Below are positions 51,487-60,012 of a DNA stretch of 64,000 bases, one piece after another; positions within the stretch are counted from its first letter, which is position 1; every line of letters begins with the position of its first letter. The DNA comes from Geodermatophilaceae bacterium NBWT11 (GTDB lineage Bacteria > Actinomycetota > Actinomycetes > Mycobacteriales > Geodermatophilaceae), in contig CP043652.1 in the NCBI GenBank assembly GCA_014218215.1, positions 3,968,001-4,032,000 of the forward strand, read 5' to 3'. The translations under genes and the position numbers were made by a program. The notes under the pieces were generated by a model, which was not told where the DNA came from, did no database searches, and saw nothing but the letters and a program-made list of their open reading frames with translations.

Positions 51487-54057
51487 TCAGTCCTTGCGGC
51501 CGGCTCCCACCAGGCGGATGACCGCCGAGCCCTCCTCGTCGGAGGCCTCCAGGTCGACCTCGACGTCGAAGCCCCAGTCGTGGTCCCCGGCCGGGTCGTC
51601 GACGATCTGGCGCACCCGCCACAGGCCGGGCTCGGCCTTGTCGACCACCAGCAGCGCCGGGCCGCGGGCGTCGGCGCCGGTCTGCACCTCCTCGTGCTCG
51701 GCGAAGTAGGCCTGCACCACGTCGCCCCAGGCCTCGGCGTCCCAGCCGGCGGCGGCGTCGAGCTGCCCCAGGTCGTACCAGCGGCGGCGGGCCCACAGCT
51801 CGACCCGGCGGAAGAGCTGGTTGCGCACCATCGCGGTGAACGCGCGCTCGTTGCCGGTGACCGGCCGCGGCCGGGCGGGGACGGCGACCGGCGCGTCCAG
51901 CGGGGCCGAGGGGTTGGTCAGCTCCTCCCACTCGTCCAGCAGCGAGGAGTCGACCTGCCGGACCAGCTCGCCGAGCCACTCGACGATGTCGGTGACCTCC
52001 TCGGTGCGGGCGTCGGCCGGCACCCCGGAACGGAGCGCCTTGAACGCGTCGGACAGGTAGCGCAGCACCGCCCCCTCCGAGCGCGTGAGCTGGTACTCGT
52101 TGACCAGCTCGCGGAAGGTGAACGCCTTCTCCCACATGTCCCGCACGACCGACTTGGGCGACAGCTGGGCGTCCGCGGCCCACGGGTTGCCCGCCCGGTA
52201 GGTCTCGAAGGCGTACTCCAGCAGCTCCTCCAGGGGCTTGGGGTACGCGATCTCCTCCAGGAGCTCCATCCGCTCCTCGTACTCGATGCCCTCGGCCTTC
52301 ATCTGCGCCACGGCCGCGCCCTTGGCCTTGTTGAGCTGGGCGGCCAGGATCTGCCGCGGGTCGTCGAGGGTGGCCTCGATGACCGACACGACGTCCAGGG
52401 CGTAGGTGCTCGAGCCGGGGGACTCCGGCACCGAGGGCGACGGGGCGGCCGAGTCGGGGTCCAGCAGCCCGATCGCGGCCAGCGCGAACGTCGACAGCGG
52501 CTGGTTGAGCGCGAAGTCCGGCGGCAGGTCGACCGTGAGCCGGTAGCGCCGTCCGTCGGGCTCGGGGACGTCGAGGCGCTCGAGCACCCCGGCGGTCACC
52601 AGGCCGCGGGTGATGCCGATGGCCTCCCGGACCAGCCGCAGCTGGCGCTTGCGCGGCTCGTGGTTGTCGGTGAGCAGGTGCCGCATGGCCGCGAACGGGT
52701 CGCCGGGGCGGGCGACGACGTTGAGGATCATCCCGGTCGAGACCCTCAGGTGGCTGCTCAGCGGCTCGGGGTCGGCGGCGATCAGCCGCTGCTGGGTGGC
52801 CTCGCTCCACGGCACCATGCCCTCGGGCACCTTGCGGCGGACCAGCTTGCGGCGCTTCTTGGGGTCGTCGGCGACCTTGGCGAACTGCTTGAGGTTCTCC
52901 ACCTCGTGCTCGGGTGCCTGGACGACGACGGTGCCCGCGGTGTCGTAGCCCGCGCGTCCGGCGCGGCCGGCGATCTGGTGGAACTCACGCGCGTTGAGCA
53001 GCCGGGTGCGCGTGCCGTCGTACTTGGAGAGCGCAGAGAACACCACGGTGCGGATCGGAACGTTGATGCCCACGCCCAGGGTGTCGGTGCCGCAGATGAC
53101 CTTCAGCAGCCCGGCCTGGGCGAGCTGCTCGACCAGCCGGCGGTACTTGGGCAGCATCCCGGCGTGGTGCACGCCGATGCCGTGCCGCACGAGCCGGGAC
53201 AGCGTCGTCCCGAAGGCGCTGGAGAACCGGAAGCCGCCGATCATGTCGGCGATCGCCTGCTTCTGCTCCTTGGTGGAGACGTTCACGCTCATCAGCGCCT
53301 GCGCGCGTTCCAGCGCCGAGGCCTGGGTGAAGTGCACGACGTAGACCGGGGCCTGCCGGGTGTCCAGCAGCTCCTGGATCGTCTCGTGCATCGGGGTGGT
53401 CGCGTAGTAGTGCGTCAGCGGCACGGGGCGCTCGGCGTTGGCCACCAGCGCGGTGTCCCGGCCGGTGCGGCGGGAGAGGTCGGCGCGCAGCTCGGTGGTG
53501 TCGCCCAGGGTCGCCGACATGAGCAGGAACTGGGCCTTCGGCAGCTCGATCAGCGGCACCTGCCAGGCCCAGCCGCGGTCGGTGTCGCCGTAGAAGTGGA
53601 ACTCGTCCATCACGACCAGGCCGATGTCGGCCCCGGCGCCCTCGCGCAGCGCGATGTTGGCCAGCACCTCGGCGGTGCAGGCGATGATCGGCGCCGAGGC
53701 GTTGACCGAGGCGTCACCGGTGAGCATGCCGACGTTCTCCGCGCCGAACACCCCGCACAGGGCGAAGAACTTCTCGCTGACCAGCGCCTTGATCGGCGCG
53801 GTGTAGAACGACACCCGGTCCTGGGCCAGGGCGGCGAACAACGCGCCGGTGGCGACCAGCGACTTGCCCGACCCGGTCGGGGTGGCCAGCACGACGTTGG
53901 CCCCGCTGACCAGCTCGATCAGCGCCTCCTCCTGCGCCGGGTACAGCACGGTGCCCGTGTCGGCCGCCCAGCCGGCGAACCGCTCGAAGAGCGCGTCGGG
54001 GTCGTTGCCCTGGTCGAGCAGCGCGACGAGGTCGGGGGTGGTGTCGGAGAGGGTCAT
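51487..54057 (-). CDS. DEAD/DEAH-box helicase with DUF3516 C-terminal domain
   Basis: An 856-residue superfamily 2 helicase. Walker A TPTGSGKS is at 59-66, DEFH at 151-154, MSAT near 180, and motif VI HQIAGRAGRAG near 365. The Ski2-like core is followed by a long C-terminal DUF3516 region found in actinobacteria. It may act on RNA or structured DNA; function is unknown. The ATG start is used. It lies 25 bp after mmuM on the same strand. Confidence 0.93.
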   Translation of the reverse strand: MTLSDTTPDLVALLDQGNDPDALFERFAGWAADTGTVLYPAQEEALIELVSGANVVLATPTGSGKSLVATGALFAALAQDRVSFYTAPIKALVSEKFFALCGVFGAENVGMLTGDASVNASAPIIACTAEVLANIALREGAGADIGLVVMDEFHFYGDTDRGWAWQVPLIELPKAQFLLMSATLGDTTELRADLSRRTGRDTALVANAERPVPLTHYYATTPMHETIQELLDTRQAPVYVVHFTQASALERAQALMSVNVSTKEQKQAIADMIGGFRFSSAFGTTLSRLVRHGIGVHHAGMLPKYRRLVEQLAQAGLLKVICGTDTLGVGINVPIRTVVFSALSKYDGTRTRLLNAREFHQIAGRAGRAGYDTAGTVVVQAPEHEVENLKQFAKVADDPKKRRKLVRRKVPEGMVPWSEATQQRLIAADPEPLSSHLRVSTGMILNVVARPGDPFAAMRHLLTDNHEPRKRQLRLVREAIGITRGLVTAGVLERLDVPEPDGRRYRLTVDLPPDFALNQPLSTFALAAIGLLDPDSAAPSPSVPESPGSSTYALDVVSVIEATLDDPRQILAAQLNKAKGAAVAQMKAEGIEYEERMELLEEIAYPKPLEELLEYAFETYRAGNPWAADAQLSPKSVVRDMWEKAFTFRELVNEYQLTRSEGAVLRYLSDAFKALRSGVPADARTEEVTDIVEWLGELVRQVDSSLLDEWEELTNPSAPLDAPVAVPARPRPVTGNERAFTAMVRNQLFRRVELWARRRWYDLGQLDAAAGWDAEAWGDVVQAYFAEHEEVQTGADARGPALLVVDKAEPGLWRVRQIVDDPAGDHDWGFDVEVDLEASDEEGSAVIRLVGAGRKD

Positions 54058-54082
54058 CGTGCTGTCCAGCGTCCCCTACGGC

Positions 54083-54979
54083 TCAGACCTTCCCGGCGAC
54101 GGTGGCCGCGATCGCGGCCACGTCGTCCGGGCGCACCCGGCAGCAGCCCCCGACCAGCCGGGCTCCGGCCGACAGCCAGGCCGAGACGTCGCCGACCCCG
54201 GGGGTGCCGGTCCAGGCGCGGGCGTCGGCGTCCCAGGTCTCGCCGCTGTTGGGGTAGACCACCACCGGCTTGCCGCTGGACACCCTCGCCCACACCACGG
54301 CCGGGACGACGGCGGCCGGGTCGGTGCAGTTCACCCCGACGGCGACCACCTGGTCGATGCCGCGGGTCATGCCCAGGACGTCGGACAGCGGCTCGCCCCG
54401 GCGGGTGCGGGTGACCCCGTCCGGGCCGGTCACCGCCGACACGGAGACCCAGGCCGGGGCGTCGAGCGCGGTGACCTCGGCCAGCAGCGCCTCCACCTCG
54501 GCCGCGCCGGGCAGCGTCTCCAGCGCGAGGACGTCGACGCCGGCCTCGACCAGGGTGGCCAGCCGTGGGCGGTGGAAGGCCCGCAGCTCGTCGATGGACA
54601 CGTCGTCCAGGTAGGCGCCGGTGTACTCCGACCCGTCGGCCAGGTACGCCCCGTACGGGCCGACCGACCCGGCCACCCACGACCCCGGGGCGCCCTCGCG
54701 GGCCAGCTGCACCGAGCGGGCGATCAGCCCCCGGGCGTCGTCGAACCCGGCGGCCTCGAAGCCGGGCACCGTCGCCTGGTAGCTGGCCGTGGTGGCCACC
54801 TGGGCGCCGGCGGCGGCGAACGCCGCGTGCGCGTCCCGGACCGCACCGGGGTCGTCGCGCAGCAACCGGGCCGACCACAGCGCGCTGGTCACGTCGTGCC
54901 CGCGGGCCTCCAGCTCGGTGGACAGCCCTCCGTCGAGGACGACGGGACCGGCGGCGAGGGCAGCTGCGAGGGTGGACAC
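54083..54979 (-). CDS. mmuM: Homocysteine S-methyltransferase
   Basis: A 298-residue methyltransferase that uses S-methylmethionine (or SAM) to methylate homocysteine. The zinc cysteines appear in GVNCTDP and GGCCRV, and the start VVLDGGLSTELEARGHD is typical. The GTG at 54979 lies six bases after GACCAT (minus strand over 54986-54991), so the mRNA may be leaderless. It is divergent from arfB with only 15 bp between start codons. Confidence 0.92.
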   Translation of the reverse strand: MSTLAAALAAGPVVLDGGLSTELEARGHDVTSALWSARLLRDDPGAVRDAHAAFAAAGAQVATTASYQATVPGFEAAGFDDARGLIARSVQLAREGAPGSWVAGSVGPYGAYLADGSEYTGAYLDDVSIDELRAFHRPRLATLVEAGVDVLALETLPGAAEVEALLAEVTALDAPAWVSVSAVTGPDGVTRTRRGEPLSDVLGMTRGIDQVVAVGVNCTDPAAVVPAVVWARVSSGKPVVVYPNSGETWDADARAWTGTPGVGDVSAWLSAGARLVGGCCRVRPDDVAAIAATVAGKV

Positions 54980-54994
54980 GGGAGGATGGTCCTC
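54980..54994. promoter_or_regulatory. 15-bp bidirectional promoter, mmuM / arfB
   Basis: For arfB the hexamer GAGGAT (54982-54987) ends seven bases before the GTG at 54995. For mmuM the minus-strand hexamer GACCAT (over 54986-54991) ends six bases before its GTG at 54979. The two hexamers overlap at 54986-54987. GGGAGGA could also act as a ribosome site for arfB, so the arfB signal is ambiguous. Any -35 element must lie inside the opposite coding region. Confidence 0.5.
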
Positions 54995-55432
54995 GTGCCC
55001 ACCGACGACGCCTCCGGCGACCTCCCGGTCACCCCGCGCCTGACGGTGCCCGCGGCGATGCTCGGCTGGCGGTTCAGCCGCTCGAGCGGACCGGGTGGGC
55101 AGGGCGTGAACACCGCCGACAGCCGGGTCGAGCTGTCGGTCCGTCCCCTGGACATCCCCGGGCTCACCGAGCACCAGCTGGCCCGGCTCACCGAGCGGAT
55201 CGGGGGCCGGCTGGTCGACGGCGTCCTGACGATCGCGGCGTCCGAGCACCGCCAGCAGCTGCGCAACCGGGAGGCCGCCCGCGCCCGGATGGCGATGGCC
55301 ATCGGCCAGGCCCTGGCACCCCCCGCCCCGCCCCGCCGGAAGACCAAGCCCACCCGCGGGTCCAAGGAACGCCGGATCACCGCGAAGAAGCAGCGCGGCC
55401 AGCTGAAGAAGCAACGCGGCTCCCTCGACTGA
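54995..55432 (+). CDS. arfB: Alternative ribosome-rescue factor ArfB (peptidyl-tRNA hydrolase)
   Basis: A 145-residue release-factor-like protein. The GGQ motif is at residues 34-36 in SSGPGGQGVNT and cleaves peptidyl-tRNA. The C-terminal tail is very basic (KERRITAKKQ, then QLKKQRG), which lets it enter the empty mRNA channel of stalled ribosomes. It lacks the codon-recognition domain, so it is not RF1 or RF2. The GTG at 54995 is chosen over the ATG three codons earlier for the GGAGG element. Confidence 0.93.
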   Translation: MPTDDASGDLPVTPRLTVPAAMLGWRFSRSSGPGGQGVNTADSRVELSVRPLDIPGLTEHQLARLTERIGGRLVDGVLTIAASEHRQQLRNREAARARMAMAIGQALAPPAPPRRKTKPTRGSKERRITAKKQRGQLKKQRGSLD

Positions 55433-55468
55433 CCCCGCCCCCCGGGCGTCGATCAGCTCCGACGAGCA

Positions 55469-55527
55469 CCGTGCGTCCTCAGCCACCGACGTCGGTGGAG
55501 GAGGACGCACGGAGGCGGCTGAGGACG
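55469..55527. repeat. Compound inverted repeat between convergent genes
   Basis: Outer arms CCGTGCGTCCTC (55469-55480) and GAGGACGCACGG (55501-55512) enclose a perfect 16-bp palindrome CCACCGACGTCGGTGG (55483-55498). Alternatively, CGTCCTCAGCC (55474-55484) can pair with GGCTGAGGACG (55517-55527). The two foldings are mutually exclusive. The element fills most of the 98-bp gap between arfB and the opposing methyltransferase and probably serves as a bidirectional terminator. Confidence 0.65.
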
Positions 55528-55530
55528 GCG

Positions 55531-56136
55531 TCAGCGCAGCCGGCGGGCCCGGAGGACGACGTCGTGGGTGTGGTGCGCGCCGGCGCCGCCGGTGACGTGC
55601 CGGGGGCGTTCCTCGTGCACCTGCACCTCCCAGTCGGCGTCCAGAGTGGCGGCGACGTCGGCCGGGCTCACGTAGTCGGCGGGGTCGAAGCCGGCGGCGG
55701 CCGCCTCGGCGGTGTCGACGAGGGCGTGGTGCACCACCAGCAGCGTCCCGCCGGGCGCCACCGCCGTCCGCAGCGCTTGTTCGGCGTCGCGGCCCGGGGT
55801 GCTGCGCAGCGCCGGGTACTGGGCGCTGACCAGGTTGAACGACCCGGCCGGCAGGCCGGCGTCGAGCAGGCCGGTGGGCACCCAGGTCATCTCCACCCCG
55901 GCGTCGGCGGCGTGCCGGGCGGCCCGGTCCAGGGCGACCCGGGAGACGTCGAGCGCGGTGACCTGCCAGCCCTGCCCGGCCAGCCACACCGCGTCGGCGC
56001 CCTCGCCGCACCCCACGTCGAGGACCCGCCCCGGCGTCAGGCCGGCGACCTCGGCGACCAGGGTGCCGTTGGGCTGCCCGCTCCAGATCTGCTCGGGTCC
56101 GTAGCGGTCGTCCCACTCGATGGCATCGGTCGTCAT
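55531..56136 (-). CDS. Class I SAM-dependent methyltransferase
   Basis: A 201-residue Rossmann-fold methyltransferase. Motif I VLDVGCGEGADAVWLA, VTALDVS for the acidic ribose contact, and a post-motif region of small loops are seen. The start IEWDDRYGPEQIWSGQPN is the pattern of the tellurite-resistance/thiopurine-type group. The substrate is unknown. The ATG follows CAGGCT by six bases, consistent with a leaderless start. The next gene upstream stops 56 bp away. Confidence 0.9.
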   Translation of the reverse strand: MTTDAIEWDDRYGPEQIWSGQPNGTLVAEVAGLTPGRVLDVGCGEGADAVWLAGQGWQVTALDVSRVALDRAARHAADAGVEMTWVPTGLLDAGLPAGSFNLVSAQYPALRSTPGRDAEQALRTAVAPGGTLLVVHHALVDTAEAAAAGFDPADYVSPADVAATLDADWEVQVHEERPRHVTGGAGAHHTHDVVLRARRLR

Positions 56137-56192
56137 GGCCCCAGCCTGCCCGGTCGGTGCGTCGCAGGAGAGGGTCCTTGCCAGATCGGCAA

Positions 56193-56966
56193 TCAGCCCG
56201 GGACGAGGGCGGCCAGCGCCGCGTCGACCTCGTCGGCCCGGACGACGTCCAGGGCCAGCAGCCGGTGCACCAGCACCCCGCGCCGGGTGAGCCGCAGGTC
56301 GGCGGGGCGCAGCCGGGCCAGCGCGGCGCCACCGGGCCGGGGGACGGCGACCGGGGGGTCGAGCAGCCCGGTCTGCTGCAGCTCGGTGAGGTCCTCGACG
56401 GCGCCCCACGTCGTCCAGGCACGGGCATCGACGGGGACCGGGGTCAGCGGCAGCGGTGAGCGCTCCCGGCGGCCGACCGCGGCCAGCAGGACCAGCTGCC
56501 GCCAGGACAGCCGGGCCGTCGTCCGGAGCACCCGGTCGGCCAGCGCGGCGTCCACGTCGGGGGAGACGACCACCTCGGCCAGCAGGTAGCCCAGGTGCCG
56601 CACCCGGCGGTCGTCGGCCGAGCCGCGGGCGGCCCAGAGCACGCCCTCGCCGATCTCGCGGGCCGCGACCCGGCCACCGGCGCGCTCGGTGAAGAACCCG
56701 TCGGCGCGGACCCGGCGGTCCCGGCGGCTGAGCGTCACGCCGTGCTCGACGGCGAAGGCCAGGGCGGCGCCGGCCCGGGCCCGCTCGCGGCGGGGCAGCG
56801 CGGCGTCGGCGAGGTCGTCGGCGAGCTCGCGCAGGCAGCCGCCGAACCGGTCGTCGAGCTGGAGGGCGGCGTCGGCGGGGGAGTAGACGACGGTCGCGGC
56901 CGCCGCGGTCATCGACCCGGCGATGCCGAACCCGGACTCGATCAGCTGGCGCCCGGGCTCCGTCAC
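56193..56966 (-). CDS. Unrecognised protein of about 257 residues
   Basis: I do not recognise this family. The protein is mostly helical and soluble except for an alanine-rich stretch near the N-terminus (GFGIAGSMTAAAATVV). The middle contains VRHLGYLLAEVVVSPDVDAALADRVLRTTARLSWRQ. The C-terminus resembles a winged-helix segment: AVEDLTELQQTGLLDPP, then LRLTRRGVLVHRLL. I considered GPP34 and rejected it. The start is uncertain: GTG 56966 lies ten bases after CAGGAT, while ATG 56978 is four codons earlier. It follows the HemD-like gene by about 50 bp. Confidence 0.65.
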   Translation of the reverse strand: MTEPGRQLIESGFGIAGSMTAAAATVVYSPADAALQLDDRFGGCLRELADDLADAALPRRERARAGAALAFAVEHGVTLSRRDRRVRADGFFTERAGGRVAAREIGEGVLWAARGSADDRRVRHLGYLLAEVVVSPDVDAALADRVLRTTARLSWRQLVLLAAVGRRERSPLPLTPVPVDARAWTTWGAVEDLTELQQTGLLDPPVAVPRPGGAALARLRPADLRLTRRGVLVHRLLALDVVRADEVDAALAALVPG

Positions 56967-57019
56967 AGGCGTGATCATCCTGGTCGGGCGGGTGATCCGC
57001 AGTGGCACGGTCGCCGACG

Positions 57020-57856
57020 TCATCCCCGCGGGGCAGGTCCCCGCTCGGGCAGCCGGGCCACGACCTCGCGGGCCAGGTCGGCCAGCCGGGCCCGGACGGG
57101 TTGCTGCGTGACCACCCCGAGGGCCTCGAGCGGGGCCGCGGTCACCGGACCCACGCACACTGCGAGCACCCCGGACCCGAAGCCGGCCAGCACCTCGTCC
57201 CGCACGCCCTCCTCGGCCGCCACCTGCAGCAGGCTGGCCGCCGCGGGCGCCGAGGTGAAGGTGACCGCGTCGAGCTCCCGGGCGGCGACGGCGTGCACCA
57301 GCGCACGCAGCGGCCCGGTGTCCTCCGGGAGCACCCACCGGTAGACCGGCACGGTGACCACCTCGGCACCGGCGCCGCGCAGGCCGTCGACCAGGTCGTG
57401 CAGCGGGTCCCCGTGCAGCTGCACGGCGATGCGGCGCCCGGCCAGCGGGCCCTCGGCGCCGGACAGCAGGTGCGAGAGCACCTCCGTCGAGCTCTCCGAC
57501 TCCGGCGACCAGGCGTCGACGAGGCCGGCACCGCGGATCGCACCGCGGGCCTTCGGGCCGCGGGCCAGCACCCGGGCAGGGGTCAGGTGCTCGACGAGCG
57601 GGAGCTCCCACGCCGCCGCGGTCTCGACCCAGCCGCGGAAGCCGACGCCGGTGGTGGCCACCGCCAGGTCGACCGGCGCGGCGAGGACGGCCCGGGTGGC
57701 GGCGACCAGGTCGGTGTCGTCGGCCAGCGGCACGACCCGGATCGCCGGGGCGTGCACGACCCGGGCCCCCCGCCGCTCCAGGAGGGCCACGAGCTCGGCG
57801 GCGCGCCGCTCGGCGGTCACGGCCACCGTGTACCCGGACAGCGGCAGGTCGGTCAC
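57020..57856 (-). CDS. Uroporphyrinogen-III synthase-like protein
   Basis: A 278-residue HemD-family protein with two alternating alpha/beta lobes. VAVTAERRAAELVALLERRGARVVHAPAI opens the first lobe. DAVTFTSAPAAASLL and VCVGPVTAAPLEALGV belong to the second and are typical substrate-contacting loops. HemD closes the tetrapyrrole ring for haem, sirohaem and cobalamin. No hem genes flank it, and no C-terminal response-regulator domain is fused as in many actinobacteria. The GTG overlaps the deacetylase gene by 4 bp. It may serve a nitrite or sirohaem pathway elsewhere. Confidence 0.85.
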   Translation of the reverse strand: MTDLPLSGYTVAVTAERRAAELVALLERRGARVVHAPAIRVVPLADDTDLVAATRAVLAAPVDLAVATTGVGFRGWVETAAAWELPLVEHLTPARVLARGPKARGAIRGAGLVDAWSPESESSTEVLSHLLSGAEGPLAGRRIAVQLHGDPLHDLVDGLRGAGAEVVTVPVYRWVLPEDTGPLRALVHAVAARELDAVTFTSAPAAASLLQVAAEEGVRDEVLAGFGSGVLAVCVGPVTAAPLEALGVVTQQPVRARLADLAREVVARLPERGPAPRG

Positions 57857-58731
57857 GGCGCCACCGTCGCGGCGTGCGCGGCGACGGCTCCGGCGGTGGT
57901 CAGCCAGACCTCGTCGCGACGGGCTGCGACGTGCGCCAGTGCCGTGCGCAGCGGCCGCAGCCGGTGCGGCTGGCCGACCACGTAGGGGTGCAGCGCGATG
58001 CCCATGACCAGCGGGGCGCTGCGGGACTGCTCGACCATCTCGTCGAAGGTGGCGACCACCATGTCGGCGAACTCCTGGCCGGACACCTGCCGGGACACGA
58101 CGGCCGGGATGTCGTTGAGCTCCTGCGGGTAGGGCAGCGACAGGATGCGGCCGCCCCCGCGGGTGGCGAACCAGGTCGGCTGGTCGTCGTGCGCCCAGTC
58201 CAGCAGGTAGCCGTAGCCGGCCTCGGCCAGCAGGTCGGGGGTGTGGTGGCTCTGCGAGATCCAGGGTCCCAGCCACCCGGCCGGTGCCGTCCCCGTCGCC
58301 CCGGTCAGCTCCCGGGTCACCTCGGCGATCAGCGCCCGTTCGTCGTCCTCGGACAGGTCGGCCTGCCGCTCGGCGTTGGTGCGGCCGTGCCCGACCAGCT
58401 CGTCGCCGCGGGCCAGGTGTGCCTCGACCAGGCCCGGGCACTCGGCGAGCACCCGGCTGTTGGCGAGCACGCTGGCCGGCAGGCAGAGGGTGTCCAGGGT
58501 CTCCATCAGGCGCCACGCGCCGACCCGGTTGCCCCAGTCGCGCCAGGAGTAGTTGAGGACGTCGGGGTCGCCGCCGCCCGGGGCCAGTTCGGCGCCCCGG
58601 CCGCCGCCGAAGTCGAAGACCTCGAGGTTGACCGCGACGTAGACCGCCAGCCGCTTCCCGTCGGGCCAGTCGTAGACCGGGCGGTCGGGCAGCGCGCTGT
58701 AGGCGTACCGGCCGTGCTGGGGGAGGCTCAC
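57853..58731 (-). CDS. Polysaccharide-deacetylase-fold protein, PuuE/allantoinase-like
   Basis: A 292-residue NodB-fold protein. RLAVYVAVNLEVFDFG at the first strand replaces the metal-binding DD pair of true deacetylases and is characteristic of PuuE-type allantoinases and related hydrolases. WRDWGNRVGAWRLME, GHGRTNAE and GIALHPYVVGQPHR are also typical. The substrate could be a ureide or cyclic amide. The GTG at 58731 is seven bases after CATCCT. The link to the PucR/DUF2877 cluster 28 kb away is only conceptual. Confidence 0.85.
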   Translation of the reverse strand: MSLPQHGRYAYSALPDRPVYDWPDGKRLAVYVAVNLEVFDFGGGRGAELAPGGGDPDVLNYSWRDWGNRVGAWRLMETLDTLCLPASVLANSRVLAECPGLVEAHLARGDELVGHGRTNAERQADLSEDDERALIAEVTRELTGATGTAPAGWLGPWISQSHHTPDLLAEAGYGYLLDWAHDDQPTWFATRGGGRILSLPYPQELNDIPAVVSRQVSGQEFADMVVATFDEMVEQSRSAPLVMGIALHPYVVGQPHRLRPLRTALAHVAARRDEVWLTTAGAVAAHAATVAP

Positions 58732-58751
58732 GCCCACGAGGATGCCGCTCC

Positions 58752-59996
58752 TCAGCAGACGCTGTCGCGCGGGGCGGGGACGCCGAGGCCGAAGACCCGG
58801 CGGGCCCGGATGCCGAGCCAGGTGCCGGCCAGCGCGGCGATGCCCCAGATCCAGCCGGACGCGCTGCCCGAGGCGATCCCGGCCAGGTAGGCGCCGATGT
58901 TGCAGCCGCTGGCCAGCCGGGCCCCGACGCCCATCAGGACCCCGCCGATCACCGCAGCTGCCGCGGTGCGGGCCGGGATGCCGCGGTGCAGCACCCAGGC
59001 GCCGCCGGCGGCCGAGGCGAGGGCCGCCCCGACCATGATGCCGATGTTGGTCAGCGAGACGGTGTCGGTGAGCACCGGGGCGGCGAGCTGGGCCGAGCGC
59101 GAGCCCGACCAGTACAGCCACTCCTCGGGGTGCAGGCCGACCAGCTGCAGCAGCTTGGAGCCCCACAGGGTGAACGCGCTGGTGATGCCCCAGGCGCCGC
59201 CGGAGACCAGCAGCACCCCGGCGCCGAGCACCGACAGCACCAGCGCGCCGACCCACAGCGGCCAGGAGCCGCGCAGCACCCGGGCCACGCCCCGCGCCGA
59301 GGGCGGGGGCTCGGTGGGCGGGGGCACCCGGCGGCGCTGCACCGCGGCCGAGACGAACCACACGACGGCCAGCAGCGCGATGGTCACCGCCCACGAGCCG
59401 GCCCAGCCGACGTGGTCGGACAGCAGGAACGCGGGGAAGGCGGGGAGGTCGTCGACCAGCGGGAACGCCCACGCGTAGAGCACCGTGCCGGCGATGAACC
59501 CGCCCAGGGTCAGCAGGATCGAGGACTGGCCCGAGCCGACGGCGAACAGCGTGCCCGAGGCGCACGCCCCGCCCAGCTGCATGCCGACCCCGAACAGCAC
59601 CGCCCCGGCCACCAGCCCGACGCCCAGCGACCCGGCCGAGGGGCCCGGCGTCGTCCCGAACAGGCCCGTGCCGGTGCCCAGCACCAGCGCGAAGAGCGTC
59701 GCCGTCGTGCCCAGCAGGAGCGTGTGGGCCCGCAACCCGCTGCCGTTGCCCACCGCGACCAGCTGTCGCCAGGCGGAGGTGAACCCGAACCGGCTGTGGA
59801 ACAGCGCCGCCCCCAGGCCGAGGCCCAGGCCGAGCAGCACCGCCTGCTGCGCCCCGTGCCGGACGGCGACGAACGCGACCAGTCCGGCGGCGAGGACGGC
59901 GGCCACGCCCAGCGGCACCCAGCGGACACCCGGCGCGGGCGCCGGCGGCGGGGTGGGGGAGGACGTGGGCGGTCGGAGCAGTGCGGTGGTGGCCAC
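58752..59996 (-). CDS. YeeE/YedE family sulfur-compound transporter
   Basis: A 414-residue integral membrane protein with two tandem Sul_transp halves. Conserved cysteines lie in GGACASGTLF (C145) and in GARLASGCNIGAYLAG. In the thiosulfate importer TsuA/YeeE such cysteines relay the substrate through the channel. There is no adjacent TsuB. The GTG at 59996 lies eight bases after TACCGT (60005-60010 on the opposite strand). The N-terminus is a Pro-rich tail of about 20 residues. Confidence 0.9.
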   Translation of the reverse strand: MATTALLRPPTSSPTPPPAPAPGVRWVPLGVAAVLAAGLVAFVAVRHGAQQAVLLGLGLGLGAALFHSRFGFTSAWRQLVAVGNGSGLRAHTLLLGTTATLFALVLGTGTGLFGTTPGPSAGSLGVGLVAGAVLFGVGMQLGGACASGTLFAVGSGQSSILLTLGGFIAGTVLYAWAFPLVDDLPAFPAFLLSDHVGWAGSWAVTIALLAVVWFVSAAVQRRRVPPPTEPPPSARGVARVLRGSWPLWVGALVLSVLGAGVLLVSGGAWGITSAFTLWGSKLLQLVGLHPEEWLYWSGSRSAQLAAPVLTDTVSLTNIGIMVGAALASAAGGAWVLHRGIPARTAAAAVIGGVLMGVGARLASGCNIGAYLAGIASGSASGWIWGIAALAGTWLGIRARRVFGLGVPAPRDSVC

Positions 59997-60012
59997 GTCG
60001 GGCCACGGTAGG

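Noticed and set aside
56193-56966. GPP34 (GOLPH3-like) assignment for the unknown protein
   Set aside because: The typical GPP34 start with LLxLLxD...G and the phosphoinositide-binding Trp/Arg pattern are absent. The general helical look alone is not enough.
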